From the NCBI GenBank assembly GCA_051660685.1, contig JBOFQB010000028.1, positions 29,143 through 93,142 on the forward strand: a stretch of DNA of 64,000 bases, written 5' to 3'. The DNA comes from JAVBSX01 sp051660685 (lineage in GTDB: Bacteria > Planctomycetota > Planctomycetia > Pirellulales > Thermoguttaceae). The translations under genes and the position numbers were made by a program. Positions 1 to 9,075 of this stretch are shown one piece after another. The notes under the pieces are model-generated. The model was not told the origin of the DNA, made no database searches, and worked only from the letters and a program-made list of their open reading frames with translations. The stretch's first letter is position 1; each line of letters starts with the position of its first letter.

Positions 1-2459
1 ACCGATTTGAGCAACATAAAACGGCGAGAAAGGAATTATCGGGATACTGCACTCTTGAAACAGCCCCGCTTTTTGATCCGAACCAAGACATCAAAAGGAG
101 TGAGGAAGAATGTTTTGAGGAGTTTGGCCTTAATGAATGGGAGATAGAAGATGATTGGTTTGATTCCGATGATTCTGATTCGGCATCATCTCATTCCGAC
201 CCTGAAAATCGGAAAAACGATTTGTCACAAAAACAGACGACGTTGCGATTTGCGATTGAGCAGATTGATAAACTTCATCGTCAAGCACCCGGCGCAAGTC
301 TTGGTGTTCTCGTTCGCAAAAACAAAACCGTTGCCGCAATCATATCGGGTTTGAAAAAACGAGGGGTTGAAGCAAGCGAAGAAGGGGGAAACCCGTTGAC
401 CGACTCCCCCGCTGTTGGAATCGTTCTTTCGGCGTTGACGTTTGCCGATCACCCGGGCGATTCAATCTGCCGTTTTCATCTTGCGAACAGTCCGCTTGGT
501 CCTTTTCTCGGTTTAACACCTGATTTGCTGGACGAATTGAATCAGTTGGAACAACTCGATCAACGAAATCGACCAAGAAACCGGGGTCAAGCCAATCTGT
601 TTGAAGACAATCTGTTTCAAGAGAACCTAGAACCGATTCATCTGGACTCTATCGAAGAGGACGAATGGAATGAGGAGCAAAATACCGAACGACGTGTTGA
701 ACTGGAACAGGAATTGGACCGGATTTCCCGGTCCATTCGTGATTCATTGTTCAAAGAAGGATATGGAACAGTAATCGCTGCTTGGATTCGCCAACTTGCC
801 CCTTCTTGCGATCAACAGGGATTGGATCGGTTGTTACAACTATTGACTCTCGCCTATTCTTGGGAATCCCAAGCATCCAGTCGGGCTGATCGTTTCGTTG
901 AAATGGTCCGAATGACCCGAATTGAAAGTCCAAGTGACGCCAAAATCAGGGTTATGACAATACATCAGTCGAAAGGACTACAATTTGACATCGTTGTCTT
1001 ACCTGAACTTGAGGACCGACTGATTGGTCAATCTCCTAGTGTTGTTGTTTCCCGAAAAGACCCCGACTCGGGAAAACCGGACCCAACTGGGCCGATTCAT
1101 ACTGTTTTGCGTTTTACGAACAAAACAATTCAACAGTTTTTGCCGGAATCGTTTCAGCAGATGTTCGGAGATTATCAAACGCAGCAAATTGAAGAGTCAC
1201 TTTGTCTGCTTTATGTTGCAATGACCCGAGCAATACATCGTCTCGTTATGATTATCCCCCCTCTAAAACCGACAAAAACCAAACCGAGTCCTCGCAAAAC
1301 CTTTGACGGGATTTTACGATGTGGATTAAAACAGGAAAATCAGGAAGATGTCCCTTCGTCCGTTCTTTATGAAAACGGTGATCCCAATTGGTTGGACCGA
1401 CATGAACTGTTGATATGGACGTCGGAACGGCCGACCCCCAAATCTGTTGCAATTCGTCTCGAAGAGGTTGTTGTTCCAAGACGCAATATACCCCGTATTA
1501 AACCGTCTGACGCCAAGTTCGGCGCAACAACAGGGACGATGATCCCAACAACCTCAACAACGAGAAAACCAGAAACGACAACGACAGACGCAACGTCGAC
1601 AACGCCAACTCGAACAAACGCAACAACAACCCCCCCCTCAACATTGAGGACACCTACACAGACACCTACAAATAAAAAGACGACAACGGATAAGACGGCA
1701 AAAAGACCAACCGCTCACATCAATCATCAAAAAACATTTCTGGACCTCTCCTTGTCCGAAAATGAAGCCCATTCTTTCTCGTTGATGCAAGAATCGGACG
1801 CAAAAGATAAAGGGGAGAACAACAGTGATTCATCTGCCCTATCTCCCTTGTTGACGGATTCGTCCCGAAATGCGTCGATTTCGGCTGCTTTTTGGGGGAC
1901 ATTGATTCATCTTTGTTTTGAGAAAGGGTTTGCAGAAAATCCCTGGTTGGATCAGCCGCAATTTTCCGAGGAGACGTTGAAGAATCTCAAACAGCTGATT
2001 GACCAAAAGTCACATCATCAGGTTTCTTCTGACCAGATTCTGGAAGAGTTTCTGGAATCGTGCAGCAAACCGGCGATTCGGGACATCCTTTCCCGCAAAA
2101 CATACGAACGCAACCCTCAATCCAACCAACTTTGCAATCCCAACTGGAAGGTGATTGCCGAACGACCTGTTTTGGTCCGAACCCAATCAGGAATCATTTC
2201 CGGCTCCATTGACCGTCTCGTCTTAATTCTGGACGGAGAAAAAGTGGTTGGAGCCGACGTTCTTGATTTCAAAACAGACCGTTATGTTCTGAGTCGAGAC
2301 GGTTCTCTTGAAGAATTCCTTGTCAACCGGTCAGAACAGTATTACGGTCAACTGCGGACCTATAAAGAAGCAGTCGCCCGGTTGTATCGATTGCCGCTTC
2401 AAAACATTCATTCAGCAATCCTTTTCACCTCGCCCGGTCAAGTATGCCGTCTTGACTGA
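1..2459 (+). CDS. AddA/RecB-type helicase-nuclease, C-terminal part (5' end outside window)
   Basis: The frame is open from the first complete codon at position 3, and no start lies in the window, so this is the 3' part of a larger gene; 818 residues are visible. A UvrD/RecB motif V-like segment (IHQSKGLQFD, about residue 319) and motif VI (LYVAMTRA, about 403) identify the C-terminal half of a superfamily 1 helicase. A RecB-family nuclease domain follows, with DFKTD at about 755-759 and a downstream QLRTYKEA motif. Such proteins process double-strand breaks for RecA loading, usually with an AddB-type partner, which would lie upstream. Between helicase and nuclease, about residues 510-570 form an unusual Thr/Pro-rich low-complexity linker, encoded at about 1530-1710. 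A TTG at 222 could start a shorter reading, but the conserved helicase fold requires the upstream sequence. The family assignment is secure; AddA versus a RecB-like relative is not decided. Confidence 0.85.
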   Translation, partial: RFEQHKTARKELSGYCTLETAPLFDPNQDIKRSEEECFEEFGLNEWEIEDDWFDSDDSDSASSHSDPENRKNDLSQKQTTLRFAIEQIDKLHRQAPGASLGVLVRKNKTVAAIISGLKKRGVEASEEGGNPLTDSPAVGIVLSALTFADHPGDSICRFHLANSPLGPFLGLTPDLLDELNQLEQLDQRNRPRNRGQANLFEDNLFQENLEPIHLDSIEEDEWNEEQNTERRVELEQELDRISRSIRDSLFKEGYGTVIAAWIRQLAPSCDQQGLDRLLQLLTLAYSWESQASSRADRFVEMVRMTRIESPSDAKIRVMTIHQSKGLQFDIVVLPELEDRLIGQSPSVVVSRKDPDSGKPDPTGPIHTVLRFTNKTIQQFLPESFQQMFGDYQTQQIEESLCLLYVAMTRAIHRLVMIIPPLKPTKTKPSPRKTFDGILRCGLKQENQEDVPSSVLYENGDPNWLDRHELLIWTSERPTPKSVAIRLEEVVVPRRNIPRIKPSDAKFGATTGTMIPTTSTTRKPETTTTDATSTTPTRTNATTTPPSTLRTPTQTPTNKKTTTDKTAKRPTAHINHQKTFLDLSLSENEAHSFSLMQESDAKDKGENNSDSSALSPLLTDSSRNASISAAFWGTLIHLCFEKGFAENPWLDQPQFSEETLKNLKQLIDQKSHHQVSSDQILEEFLESCSKPAIRDILSRKTYERNPQSNQLCNPNWKVIAERPVLVRTQSGIISGSIDRLVLILDGEKVVGADVLDFKTDRYVLSRDGSLEEFLVNRSEQYYGQLRTYKEAVARLYRLPLQNIHSAILFTSPGQVCRLD

Positions 2460-2463
2460 ACAG

Positions 2464-2521
2464 GGAACGCGGGCATCTTGCCCGCATAAAGGAAAAAATA
2501 CGGGCAAGATGCTCGCGTTCC
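2464..2521. terminator. Hairpin between convergent genes, repeat-family member
   Basis: Two nearly perfect inverted arms, beginning GGAACGCGGGCATCTTGCCC and ending in the complementary GCGTTCC, are separated by an A-rich loop. The hairpin sits between the stop codons of two convergent genes, so a bidirectional terminator role is plausible. The same arm sequence recurs in the 125-bp repeats at 18278 and 57950, so it is also a member of a dispersed family. Termination is inference; the structure is seen. Confidence 0.6.
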
Positions 2522-2559
2522 AGTCAAACAATCGATTTCTATTTCTAACCGTTTACGGT

Positions 2560-3837
2560 CTAACTCAATTTTTCAACAACAAGGGCTAAAGATCGCCCGT
2601 CAATCGTGTTATTTATCTTCATTGCAAATCGTCGAGAAGACTGTTCGGCTTTTTGAGTGACGGGAATAGGACAATCTGGGGCGATTACATCGCAATTGCG
2701 GGTTCGCGGAACAGACTCATTTTTCAAAGCGAGGATTGAACCAACCAGTTCGACTGCGCCCGCTCCACTTCCACAATTGCCAAAATAACCTTTGAGTCCG
2801 ACAATCGGAACATCATTCAATTCGGCTGCAATCGCGCGCGATTCCAAACGATCCTCAAAGTCAGTCCCGTTTCCGTCCGCATTCAAATGCTGCAAATCGC
2901 CCGCTTGAATCTCTGCGTCTTCAAGAGCACCTCGAATGACCCGACGAATCCCCTCGATTCGGGATTCAGGATCATCTAACGACCGTTGACTCATACTGTT
3001 TGCAAAACCGCGAATTCCGGCGTACATTTTAGCACCTCGTGATTCGGCAAATTCACGACTTTCGAGAATAAAAACTCCGGCTCCCTCGCTTAAAACAGCT
3101 CCGCAACGATCCCGGTCAAAAGGTCGCGGAATCGTCGTTGGATCAGCAACCGAATCAGCGGTCAAATGCAATTTTTTCCGGGCAAAAAAACTGGGATGCA
3201 CACATTGTCCACATCCCCCACTTATAACGACATCAGCATCTCCCCGTTCAATGATTCGGGCTGCTTCAATCAATGCGGCAAGTGATGAACCCCGTTGTAA
3301 TGTCAAGGAATTGTTGGGACCGCGAGCATCATGCGCGATTGCAATGTGACAACCGGGCATATTCGGAAGAAACTTGAGCATCCAAAGAGGGAAAACATGC
3401 TCCATTGCCGCATTTCCCCAAGTCGAAAAGTCATACTGACTTCCGTTAATGCCCGGAAGAAAAGCGTCATACAATTCCGGGAGTTCAAGAGCAATTAAAT
3501 CGGTCCCCAGAACAACCCCAAAACGGTCAGGGTCAACATTACGCTGATCCCCCTCAGTAATCAATCCGGCATCATTACAAGCGTGAACAGCTGCAACAAA
3601 GCCGAGTTGGATGTCCCGACTCATTACCTTTATATTCTTTTTGGGTTTGACAAAATCTTTGGGCTTGAAATCAGGGACTGTTCCGCCGATTGGAAATTGT
3701 TCATCTGCTCCCCCAAGAGAACGAACGAAACCAATGCCGCTTTTCTCTTCCTGAAGAGAACCCCAAAAGGTTTCCGTGTCCAGTCCAATCGGACTCAGTA
3801 CGCCAATTCCAGTTATGACAACGTCTTTCTTGAGCAT
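2560..3837 (-). CDS. Beta-ketoacyl synthase-fold protein lacking the Cys-His-His triad
   Basis: The 425-residue protein has the full length and layout of FabF-type ketoacyl-ACP synthases: N-terminal VVITGIGVLSPIG, a central ERGDADVVISGG segment and a C-terminal GSGAGAVELVGS segment. All three catalytic positions differ. By hand alignment to E. coli FabF, the nucleophilic Cys region reads LQRGSSLAAL with no Cys (Arg182 or Gln181 there), the first His is Asp321 in NADGNGTDFED, and the second His is Asn354 in FGNCGSGAGAVE. It is therefore unlikely to condense acyl chains in the usual way. It may act like a chain-length-factor subunit or have another role. No acyl carrier protein or partner synthase is adjacent; it stands alone and convergent with the helicase gene. 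On its strand TGTATAAT-like boxes lie just upstream of the ATG. Confidence 0.8.
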   Translation of the reverse strand: MLKKDVVITGIGVLSPIGLDTETFWGSLQEEKSGIGFVRSLGGADEQFPIGGTVPDFKPKDFVKPKKNIKVMSRDIQLGFVAAVHACNDAGLITEGDQRNVDPDRFGVVLGTDLIALELPELYDAFLPGINGSQYDFSTWGNAAMEHVFPLWMLKFLPNMPGCHIAIAHDARGPNNSLTLQRGSSLAALIEAARIIERGDADVVISGGCGQCVHPSFFARKKLHLTADSVADPTTIPRPFDRDRCGAVLSEGAGVFILESREFAESRGAKMYAGIRGFANSMSQRSLDDPESRIEGIRRVIRGALEDAEIQAGDLQHLNADGNGTDFEDRLESRAIAAELNDVPIVGLKGYFGNCGSGAGAVELVGSILALKNESVPRTRNCDVIAPDCPIPVTQKAEQSSRRFAMKINNTIDGRSLALVVEKLS

Positions 3838-4266
3838 GGATTTTCGACAGATTATACAGTTAGGCAGATTATTTTCGATAATTTCAAACCGTCTCGATTA
3901 TACAGGGGAACGACAATCTTTCAGAGTTTAACGGGATTTGCCCGCATCTCTCCCAAGAAGACCCCCGCATAACCCCTTATCCTAACGTCTTTTCGGGAAA
4001 TCGACAAGACCCTCAAAATTTCACCCAGATTCATTCAGACATTTCAGAAGATGACTCATTGTTATAATGTTTGTTATCATCCGATGATGTGACAAATCCC
4101 TACTTCAGCAAGTTGCGCAAAGGGACTCGTATCAAGCGTTTCATTCAGGTCCGATCATTCAGGCCCTATTGAAAAAAAGGAATTGCAAGGTAGAATACCG
4201 ACTTTCTGTCTTTTTCTCTCTCATTCTCCCAGTTTTTAACCCCCCGTAAGGGAAAGGAATTACGAA
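3838..4266 (+). promoter_or_regulatory. Divergent intergenic region with extended -10 box at 4060-4068
   Basis: This 429-base spacer separates the divergent ketosynthase-like and EF-G2 genes. The clearest signal is TGTTATAAT at 4060-4068, an extended -10 without a recognisable -35, about 200 bases upstream of the EF-G2 start. The EF-G2 ribosome site is AAGGAAT shortly before the ATG at 4267. I see no ORF, RNA gene or repeat family here. Confidence 0.35.
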
Positions 4267-6366
4267 ATGTCAAAGTATCAAATTGAATCGATCCGAAACA
4301 TTGCACTTTGTGGACATGGAGGATCGGGGAAAACGACTTTAGCGGACACCATTTTGAATGACTTGGGACTCGTCAAACGACCTGCAAGTGTTGATGAGGG
4401 GACCAGTATTTGCGACTTTGACGAAGAAGAAAAAGCTCATAAGTACACGATTGAGTCCAGCGTTATCAATTTTGATCGCAACGGACTCCATTTTAACGTC
4501 GTTGACACCCCCGGTTATCCCGATTTTATCGGTCAGACAATCGGGGCACTTTGGGGCGTCGATACAGCCGCAATCGTTATTAACGCGCAATCGGGTATCG
4601 AAGTCAACACACGACGTGTTTTTGCTGAATCAAAACGGGCCGGTTTGGGTCGCGTTATCATTATCAATAAGATGGACGGGGATAATGTTGATTTTCCCAA
4701 ATTGATCGAACTCGTCAAAGACGTTTTTGGCAATGAATGTGTTCCGCTGAATGTTCCAATCGGACATGGACAAGGTTTCAAAGGGGTTGTGAGTACATTA
4801 GCTCCTCCTGCTGATACAAGTGGAGCATTGCTCGATCCAAAAGAGATTCACGAAAACCTGATCGAAACGATTGTAACGGCAGATGAAGCGGCAATGGAGA
4901 AATATCTCGAAGGAACAATGCCGAGTGAGGAGGAACTGAAGAAATTGTTAGTTCAAGCCGTTTTGGACGGAACATTGGTCCCGATCCTTTGCGTGTCCGG
5001 CAAAACTAAACTCGGGCTGCACGAAATGCTCGACGCTCTTGCAATGTGTGCCCTTCCCCCCAATGTCATAGATCGTAAAGCAAAAAGTGCGGACGGAACA
5101 GAAATCGAAGTTAAACCTGATCCTAACGGTCCCGTCATTGCCCAAGTCTTCAAAACCCGCATTGACCCGTTTGTTCAGAAGTTGAGCTTTATTCGCGTTT
5201 ACAGCGGAACAATCAAAAATGGTCAGCAACTTGCCGCATCAACCTCTCGACGAGGGGTTAAAATTGCTCAGCTTTTTGAAATGCAAGCAAACGAAACGAG
5301 TCCAGTTGACGAAGCGACCCCGGGAATGATCGTTGCGGTTGCTAAACTGGAAGAACTTGAGACCTGCACGACGTTGGGTGATTATACAATGGAGCGTTTT
5401 GCTTTTCCAACTCCTATGGTCGGTCTTGCAGCTGCGCCTAAAAGTCGGGGGGATGAAGCTAAACTTTCTGGAGCATTGACGAAAGTGACACAGGAAGACC
5501 CGACGTTTCTTTGTGAGCGGAATGACCAGACGAAACAGTTGGTTATTACAGGAATGAGCGAGCTGCATCTGCAAATCATTCAAGAGCGATTGAAACGACG
5601 TGATAAGGTGGAATTGGAAACGAAAGAGCCGAAAATTGCTTATCGTGAGACAGTTCAGGTGAAAGCGGAAGGTTCATACCGACACAAGAAGCAAAGTGGA
5701 GGAGCGGGGCAGTTTGGCGAGGTTCACATTCGGATGTATCCTTTTCCGGGCGGAACAGACCCTGAACAGTTTGCGTCGAATAAAGACGTGTTCCCCTCGA
5801 TGAAGTCCTTTCATTATGAGCCGACCGACAATTTCCTTTGGATTGACTCGATTGTCGGGGGGACGATTCCGGCGAACTTTTTGCCCGCAATTGAAAAAGG
5901 TTTTAAGGACCGAATGACGAAAGGGGTTATTGCGGGATACAGAGTTCAGAATATATGTGTTGAAGTTTATTACGGCAAACATCATCCGGTTGACAGTAAT
6001 GAACAGGCGTTCAAAACGGCGGGAAGTATGGCGTTTAAGACGGTGTTTTCACAAGCGAAACCGGCTTTGTTGGAACCGATTGTCAAAATGAGCGTGACTG
6101 TCCCGACCGCGAATGTTGGAGATGTCAACAGTGACCTCTCAACACGTCGCGGTCGTCCTCTTGGAATGGAATCGGCGGGAGGAGGGATGCAGACAATTCT
6201 GGCTGAAGTCCCGCTTGCTGAAGTGATGACCTATAGTCGTACCCTTGCGAGTATGACCGGGGGACAAGGGAGTTATGGAATCGAGTTGAGTCATTATGAT
6301 GTTGTTCCGGGGAATGTCCAACAACAGATTATTGCATCTGCCGAACTCGAAGAAGAGGAAGAATAG
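4267..6366 (+). CDS. Elongation factor G-like protein (EF-G2 type)
   Basis: The 699-residue GTPase has G1 GHGGSGKTT (16-24), G3 DTPG (80-83) and G4 NKMD (134-137), followed by domain II, III/IV and V regions typical of EF-G. The N terminus, IRNIALCGHGGSGKTT, and the overall pattern fit the second EF-G class found beside the true fusA in several phyla, rather than the canonical translocase. It lies alone, not in a str operon with rpsL/rpsG/tuf, which supports the paralogue assignment. Its exact role (translocation under certain conditions, recycling or another ribosome function) cannot be read from the sequence. The C terminus is a short acidic tail (ELEEEEE). Confidence 0.9.
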   Translation: MSKYQIESIRNIALCGHGGSGKTTLADTILNDLGLVKRPASVDEGTSICDFDEEEKAHKYTIESSVINFDRNGLHFNVVDTPGYPDFIGQTIGALWGVDTAAIVINAQSGIEVNTRRVFAESKRAGLGRVIIINKMDGDNVDFPKLIELVKDVFGNECVPLNVPIGHGQGFKGVVSTLAPPADTSGALLDPKEIHENLIETIVTADEAAMEKYLEGTMPSEEELKKLLVQAVLDGTLVPILCVSGKTKLGLHEMLDALAMCALPPNVIDRKAKSADGTEIEVKPDPNGPVIAQVFKTRIDPFVQKLSFIRVYSGTIKNGQQLAASTSRRGVKIAQLFEMQANETSPVDEATPGMIVAVAKLEELETCTTLGDYTMERFAFPTPMVGLAAAPKSRGDEAKLSGALTKVTQEDPTFLCERNDQTKQLVITGMSELHLQIIQERLKRRDKVELETKEPKIAYRETVQVKAEGSYRHKKQSGGAGQFGEVHIRMYPFPGGTDPEQFASNKDVFPSMKSFHYEPTDNFLWIDSIVGGTIPANFLPAIEKGFKDRMTKGVIAGYRVQNICVEVYYGKHHPVDSNEQAFKTAGSMAFKTVFSQAKPALLEPIVKMSVTVPTANVGDVNSDLSTRRGRPLGMESAGGGMQTILAEVPLAEVMTYSRTLASMTGGQGSYGIELSHYDVVPGNVQQQIIASAELEEEEE

Positions 6367-6455
6367 TGACCGTCGTTTGAAAGCGTGTTTTGGCGAATTC
6401 GGCGCGCGATACTTTGTGTCGTGCGCTCAACTTTTTTTGAACAAGGATCGTCCTC

Positions 6456-8345
6456 ATGCAAGTATTGCTCTTTGGTGTGACCGAACAGGTTGCGTCCACT
6501 TCCGTCGCTCTTGGTTTTTATGACTGGATCACAATAGGTGCTTACTTTGCGCTGCTGCTCGGTATTGCATGGTGGGTCATATTGCAAAAAAATGACAATT
6601 CGAAGGAATACTTTTTGGCCGGTAAACATGCCGGTTGGTTCATTATTGGTGCTTCGCTCTTTGCATCCAACATTGGTTCGGAACATTTGGTTGGTTTGGC
6701 GGGAACCGGGGCGAAAGACGGTATGGCGATGGCGCATTACGAACTTCATGCGTGGTGTCTCCTCGTTTTGGGCTGGATCATGGTCCCCTTTTATCTCCGA
6801 AGCGGCGTCTTTACGATGCCGGAGTTTCTTGAACGGCGGTATTCACCTTCAGCGCGTTGGTTTCTCTCGGTTATTAGCTTGATTGCCTACATTTTTACGA
6901 AGGTGTCCGTCACGCTGTATGCGGGAGGGATCGTTTTCAAAGCGGTTTTTACGGAACCGATTTTTGCGGGGATCGACAATTTCTGGGTTGGGGCGGTTGG
7001 AATGGTCATTGTAACCGGTCTTTACACGATTGCGGGCGGTTTGCGGGCGGTTTTGTACACTGAAGCGATTCAGACGGTTGTTCTGTTGGGTGGTGCGGCG
7101 TGTGTTCTCTTCGTCGGATTGCAGCAGGTTGGCGGTTGGGATGAGTTGAAGCAGACCTGTCAGGGAGCAAACCGGGTTGTGGTTCAGCAGGAAAAAGTGG
7201 GGGATGAAACGATTCCGGTTTTGCGAGCGTCGGAAGAGAAACTGGACCATTTCAATCTTTGGAAACCGCTCGATCACAAGGATTTTCCCTGGTTTGGACT
7301 ATTATTTGGTGCTCCTATTGTCGGGATGTGGTATTGGTGTACCGATCAGTACATTGTTCAGCGAACTCTTGCGGCGAAAGATCAACGGGCTGCGCGACGC
7401 GGGACGATTTTTGGGGCGTATTTGAAGCTGACCCCGGTTTTCCTTTTCATTGTTCCGGGGATGATTGCGTATGCTCTTGCGGCGCAAGGAAAATTGAGTG
7501 CCGACGTTTTGGTTGACACGGATAGTGCTTTTCCGGTTCTCGTCAAAGAAGTTCTCCCAATCGGGCTGAAAGGGGTCGTTGTCGGCGGTCTCCTCGCCGC
7601 ACTGATGAGTTCTCTCGCGTCTGTCTTTAACTCTAGTTCGACCTTGTTTACAATGGACATTTACGCCAAAATCAATCCGGGTGTCTCCGAAAAGTCGCTC
7701 GTTTGGATGGGGCGGATCGCAACAGCGGTCATGGTCGTGCTCGGTTTGCTTTGGATTCCGATTATTCCGTATATGGGCAAATCATTGTACGGCTATTTAC
7801 AGAGTGTTCAGGCGTACATTGCCCCGCCGATTTTTGCCGTTTTCTTTCTCGGGGTCTTTTTCAAACGGATTAACGCTTATGGTTGTATGGTTGGTCTGAT
7901 TGGCGGTTTCATTCTTGGAATGGGACGATTGGTCAGTGAACTGATCGCCAAAAGTGTTGTGACCCCGGACGGAATGTTTTCCAAGGTTTCTTGGGCTGTT
8001 AAAATGTTCGGGGTAGATGCCGAAAAATCGTTTATGGACGGGAATTTGTTCAAGAGTTTTGGCGATTTTTGTGGGACCGCCCCGTATTTGTTTGCAACGG
8101 CGAATTTCACCTACGTTGCGATTTTCCTGACAGTTGTGAGCGTTTTCCTGATTGTCGGGGTCAGCATGATAACCCCGCGACCGCGAGCGGAGCAGATTGT
8201 TGGTTTGACGTATGGAACGGCGACGCAGGAACAGCGGGATGAGACGCGGGTTAGTTGGACCGGTTTGGATGTGGGGCTGACAATCGGCTTGCTCGTCCTC
8301 ATCGTTGCCGTTTACCTCTATTTCAGTACGCTGATTGCGGCGTGA
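6456..8345 (+). CDS. Sodium:solute symporter (SSS/SLC5 family)
   Basis: The 629-residue polytopic membrane protein has the SLC5 pattern: an N-terminal helix, then FLAGKHAGWFIIGASLFA and NIGSEHLVGLAGTGA, which resemble the sugar-transporting SGLT branch, and about 13-14 hydrophobic segments. It should couple sodium entry to uptake of a small organic solute; a sugar is likely but not proven. The ATG at 6456 follows AAGGATC. A gap of 89 bases separates it from the EF-G2 gene, with no clear terminator, so read-through is possible. The stop lies just before a G-rich repeat array. Confidence 0.88.
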   Translation: MQVLLFGVTEQVASTSVALGFYDWITIGAYFALLLGIAWWVILQKNDNSKEYFLAGKHAGWFIIGASLFASNIGSEHLVGLAGTGAKDGMAMAHYELHAWCLLVLGWIMVPFYLRSGVFTMPEFLERRYSPSARWFLSVISLIAYIFTKVSVTLYAGGIVFKAVFTEPIFAGIDNFWVGAVGMVIVTGLYTIAGGLRAVLYTEAIQTVVLLGGAACVLFVGLQQVGGWDELKQTCQGANRVVVQQEKVGDETIPVLRASEEKLDHFNLWKPLDHKDFPWFGLLFGAPIVGMWYWCTDQYIVQRTLAAKDQRAARRGTIFGAYLKLTPVFLFIVPGMIAYALAAQGKLSADVLVDTDSAFPVLVKEVLPIGLKGVVVGGLLAALMSSLASVFNSSSTLFTMDIYAKINPGVSEKSLVWMGRIATAVMVVLGLLWIPIIPYMGKSLYGYLQSVQAYIAPPIFAVFFLGVFFKRINAYGCMVGLIGGFILGMGRLVSELIAKSVVTPDGMFSKVSWAVKMFGVDAEKSFMDGNLFKSFGDFCGTAPYLFATANFTYVAIFLTVVSVFLIVGVSMITPRPRAEQIVGLTYGTATQEQRDETRVSWTGLDVGLTIGLLVLIVAVYLYFSTLIAA

Positions 8346-8346
8346 G

Positions 8347-8399
8347 TTATTGGGAGTAGGGTATAGGGGTTGGGGTATAGGGAATGGGGTATAGGGAAT
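8347..8399. repeat. G-rich array of GGGTATAGG-like units
   Basis: Four to five degenerate units of the form GGGTATAGGG/GGAATGGGG follow the symporter stop codon directly. The same motif reappears at 8569-8590, on the far side of an inserted-looking element. Related arrays occur at 19966, 20085, 28373, 41721, 47843, 57846 and 60391. Confidence 0.75.
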
Positions 8400-8568
8400 C
8401 AGTCCGCTAACAAGTTCCGCGAAAAGGAGCAATTTTCATTTTTGAACCACGAAAATCACGAAAATCTCACAAAAAACGGTTTTTCGTGTCTTTTGTGTGT
8501 TTCGTGGTAAAAACAAATCCGACCAACCCGGCTCGGTTCAAATTGCAAAACCAAACTTGTTAGCAGTC
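8400..8568. mobile_element. Putative MITE, 159 bp, with TIRs and CAGTC target duplication
   Basis: The segment 8405-8563 begins with CG plus CTAACAAGTT (8407-8416) and ends with the exact inverse AACTTGTTAG (8554-8563). It is flanked by direct repeats CAGTC at 8400-8404 and 8564-8568. Outside these, the G-rich array TATAGGGAAT continues on both sides, as expected for insertion into the array. Inside is a second inverted repeat (ACCACGAAAATCACG and GTGTGTTTCGTGGT, about 8445-8513). There is no coding capacity, so mobilisation would need a transposase in trans. Confidence 0.6.
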
Positions 8569-9075
8569 TGTATAGGGAATGGGGGTTAGGGAAAAAAGAA
8601 CGGCGTCCGGCTTGCGCCGGGCTAAGTAGGCGCGATACGTTGTATCGCGCCTCAACGGACCGAGGACGAGGTGCTGCAAAAAAAACAGGCAAGGTGTTTT
8701 TTTGGGGACGGAACGAAACAATTGGTCAATTTTTTTGCGTATTCCAATCGGTTGCCGAACAAGTCGAATCATTGTTGTCAACTTATGTTGCATGAATAGG
8801 AAAAATAGAAGAAATAGTAAAAATGCGATGTCTTTGTCGATTATTGCGATTTTTACGATTTTTCAAACTTTTCCAACAGGGTTGACTTTTCTTGTCCGAT
8901 AAAGTGAGAGACGGGATTATACTCAGGACGGTTTGAAATTTCCGACCCTGAAGATGCGGCGTCCTGCAATGCAACAGAGTTGCAAAGAGATGAAGGTGTT
9001 TCACACCTCCTCGACAGGTCGCCGTTCATACCAGCTCGGTATAACCTATTTTCATACCTCGCTTTCATAAGAACA
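8569..9075 (+). other. Intergenic region: GC-rich palindrome, GATTATACTC box, leader of the secreted-protein gene
   Basis: A palindrome AGGCGCGATACGT/TGTATCGCGCCT spans 8628-8652, a variant of the hairpins at 20009, 47355 and 57898. A GATTATACTC box at 8915-8924 could be a -10 region for the gene at 9076 and recurs at 58262 before another secreted-protein gene. A perfect GGTGT-TTC-ACACC hairpin lies in the putative leader near 8995-9007. I find no convincing gene. Confidence 0.4.

Noticed and set aside
8702..8902. 66-codon open frame in the spacer before the secreted-protein gene
   Set aside because: It has no ribosome site and no recognisable pattern, and lies among repeats and a promoter-like region.
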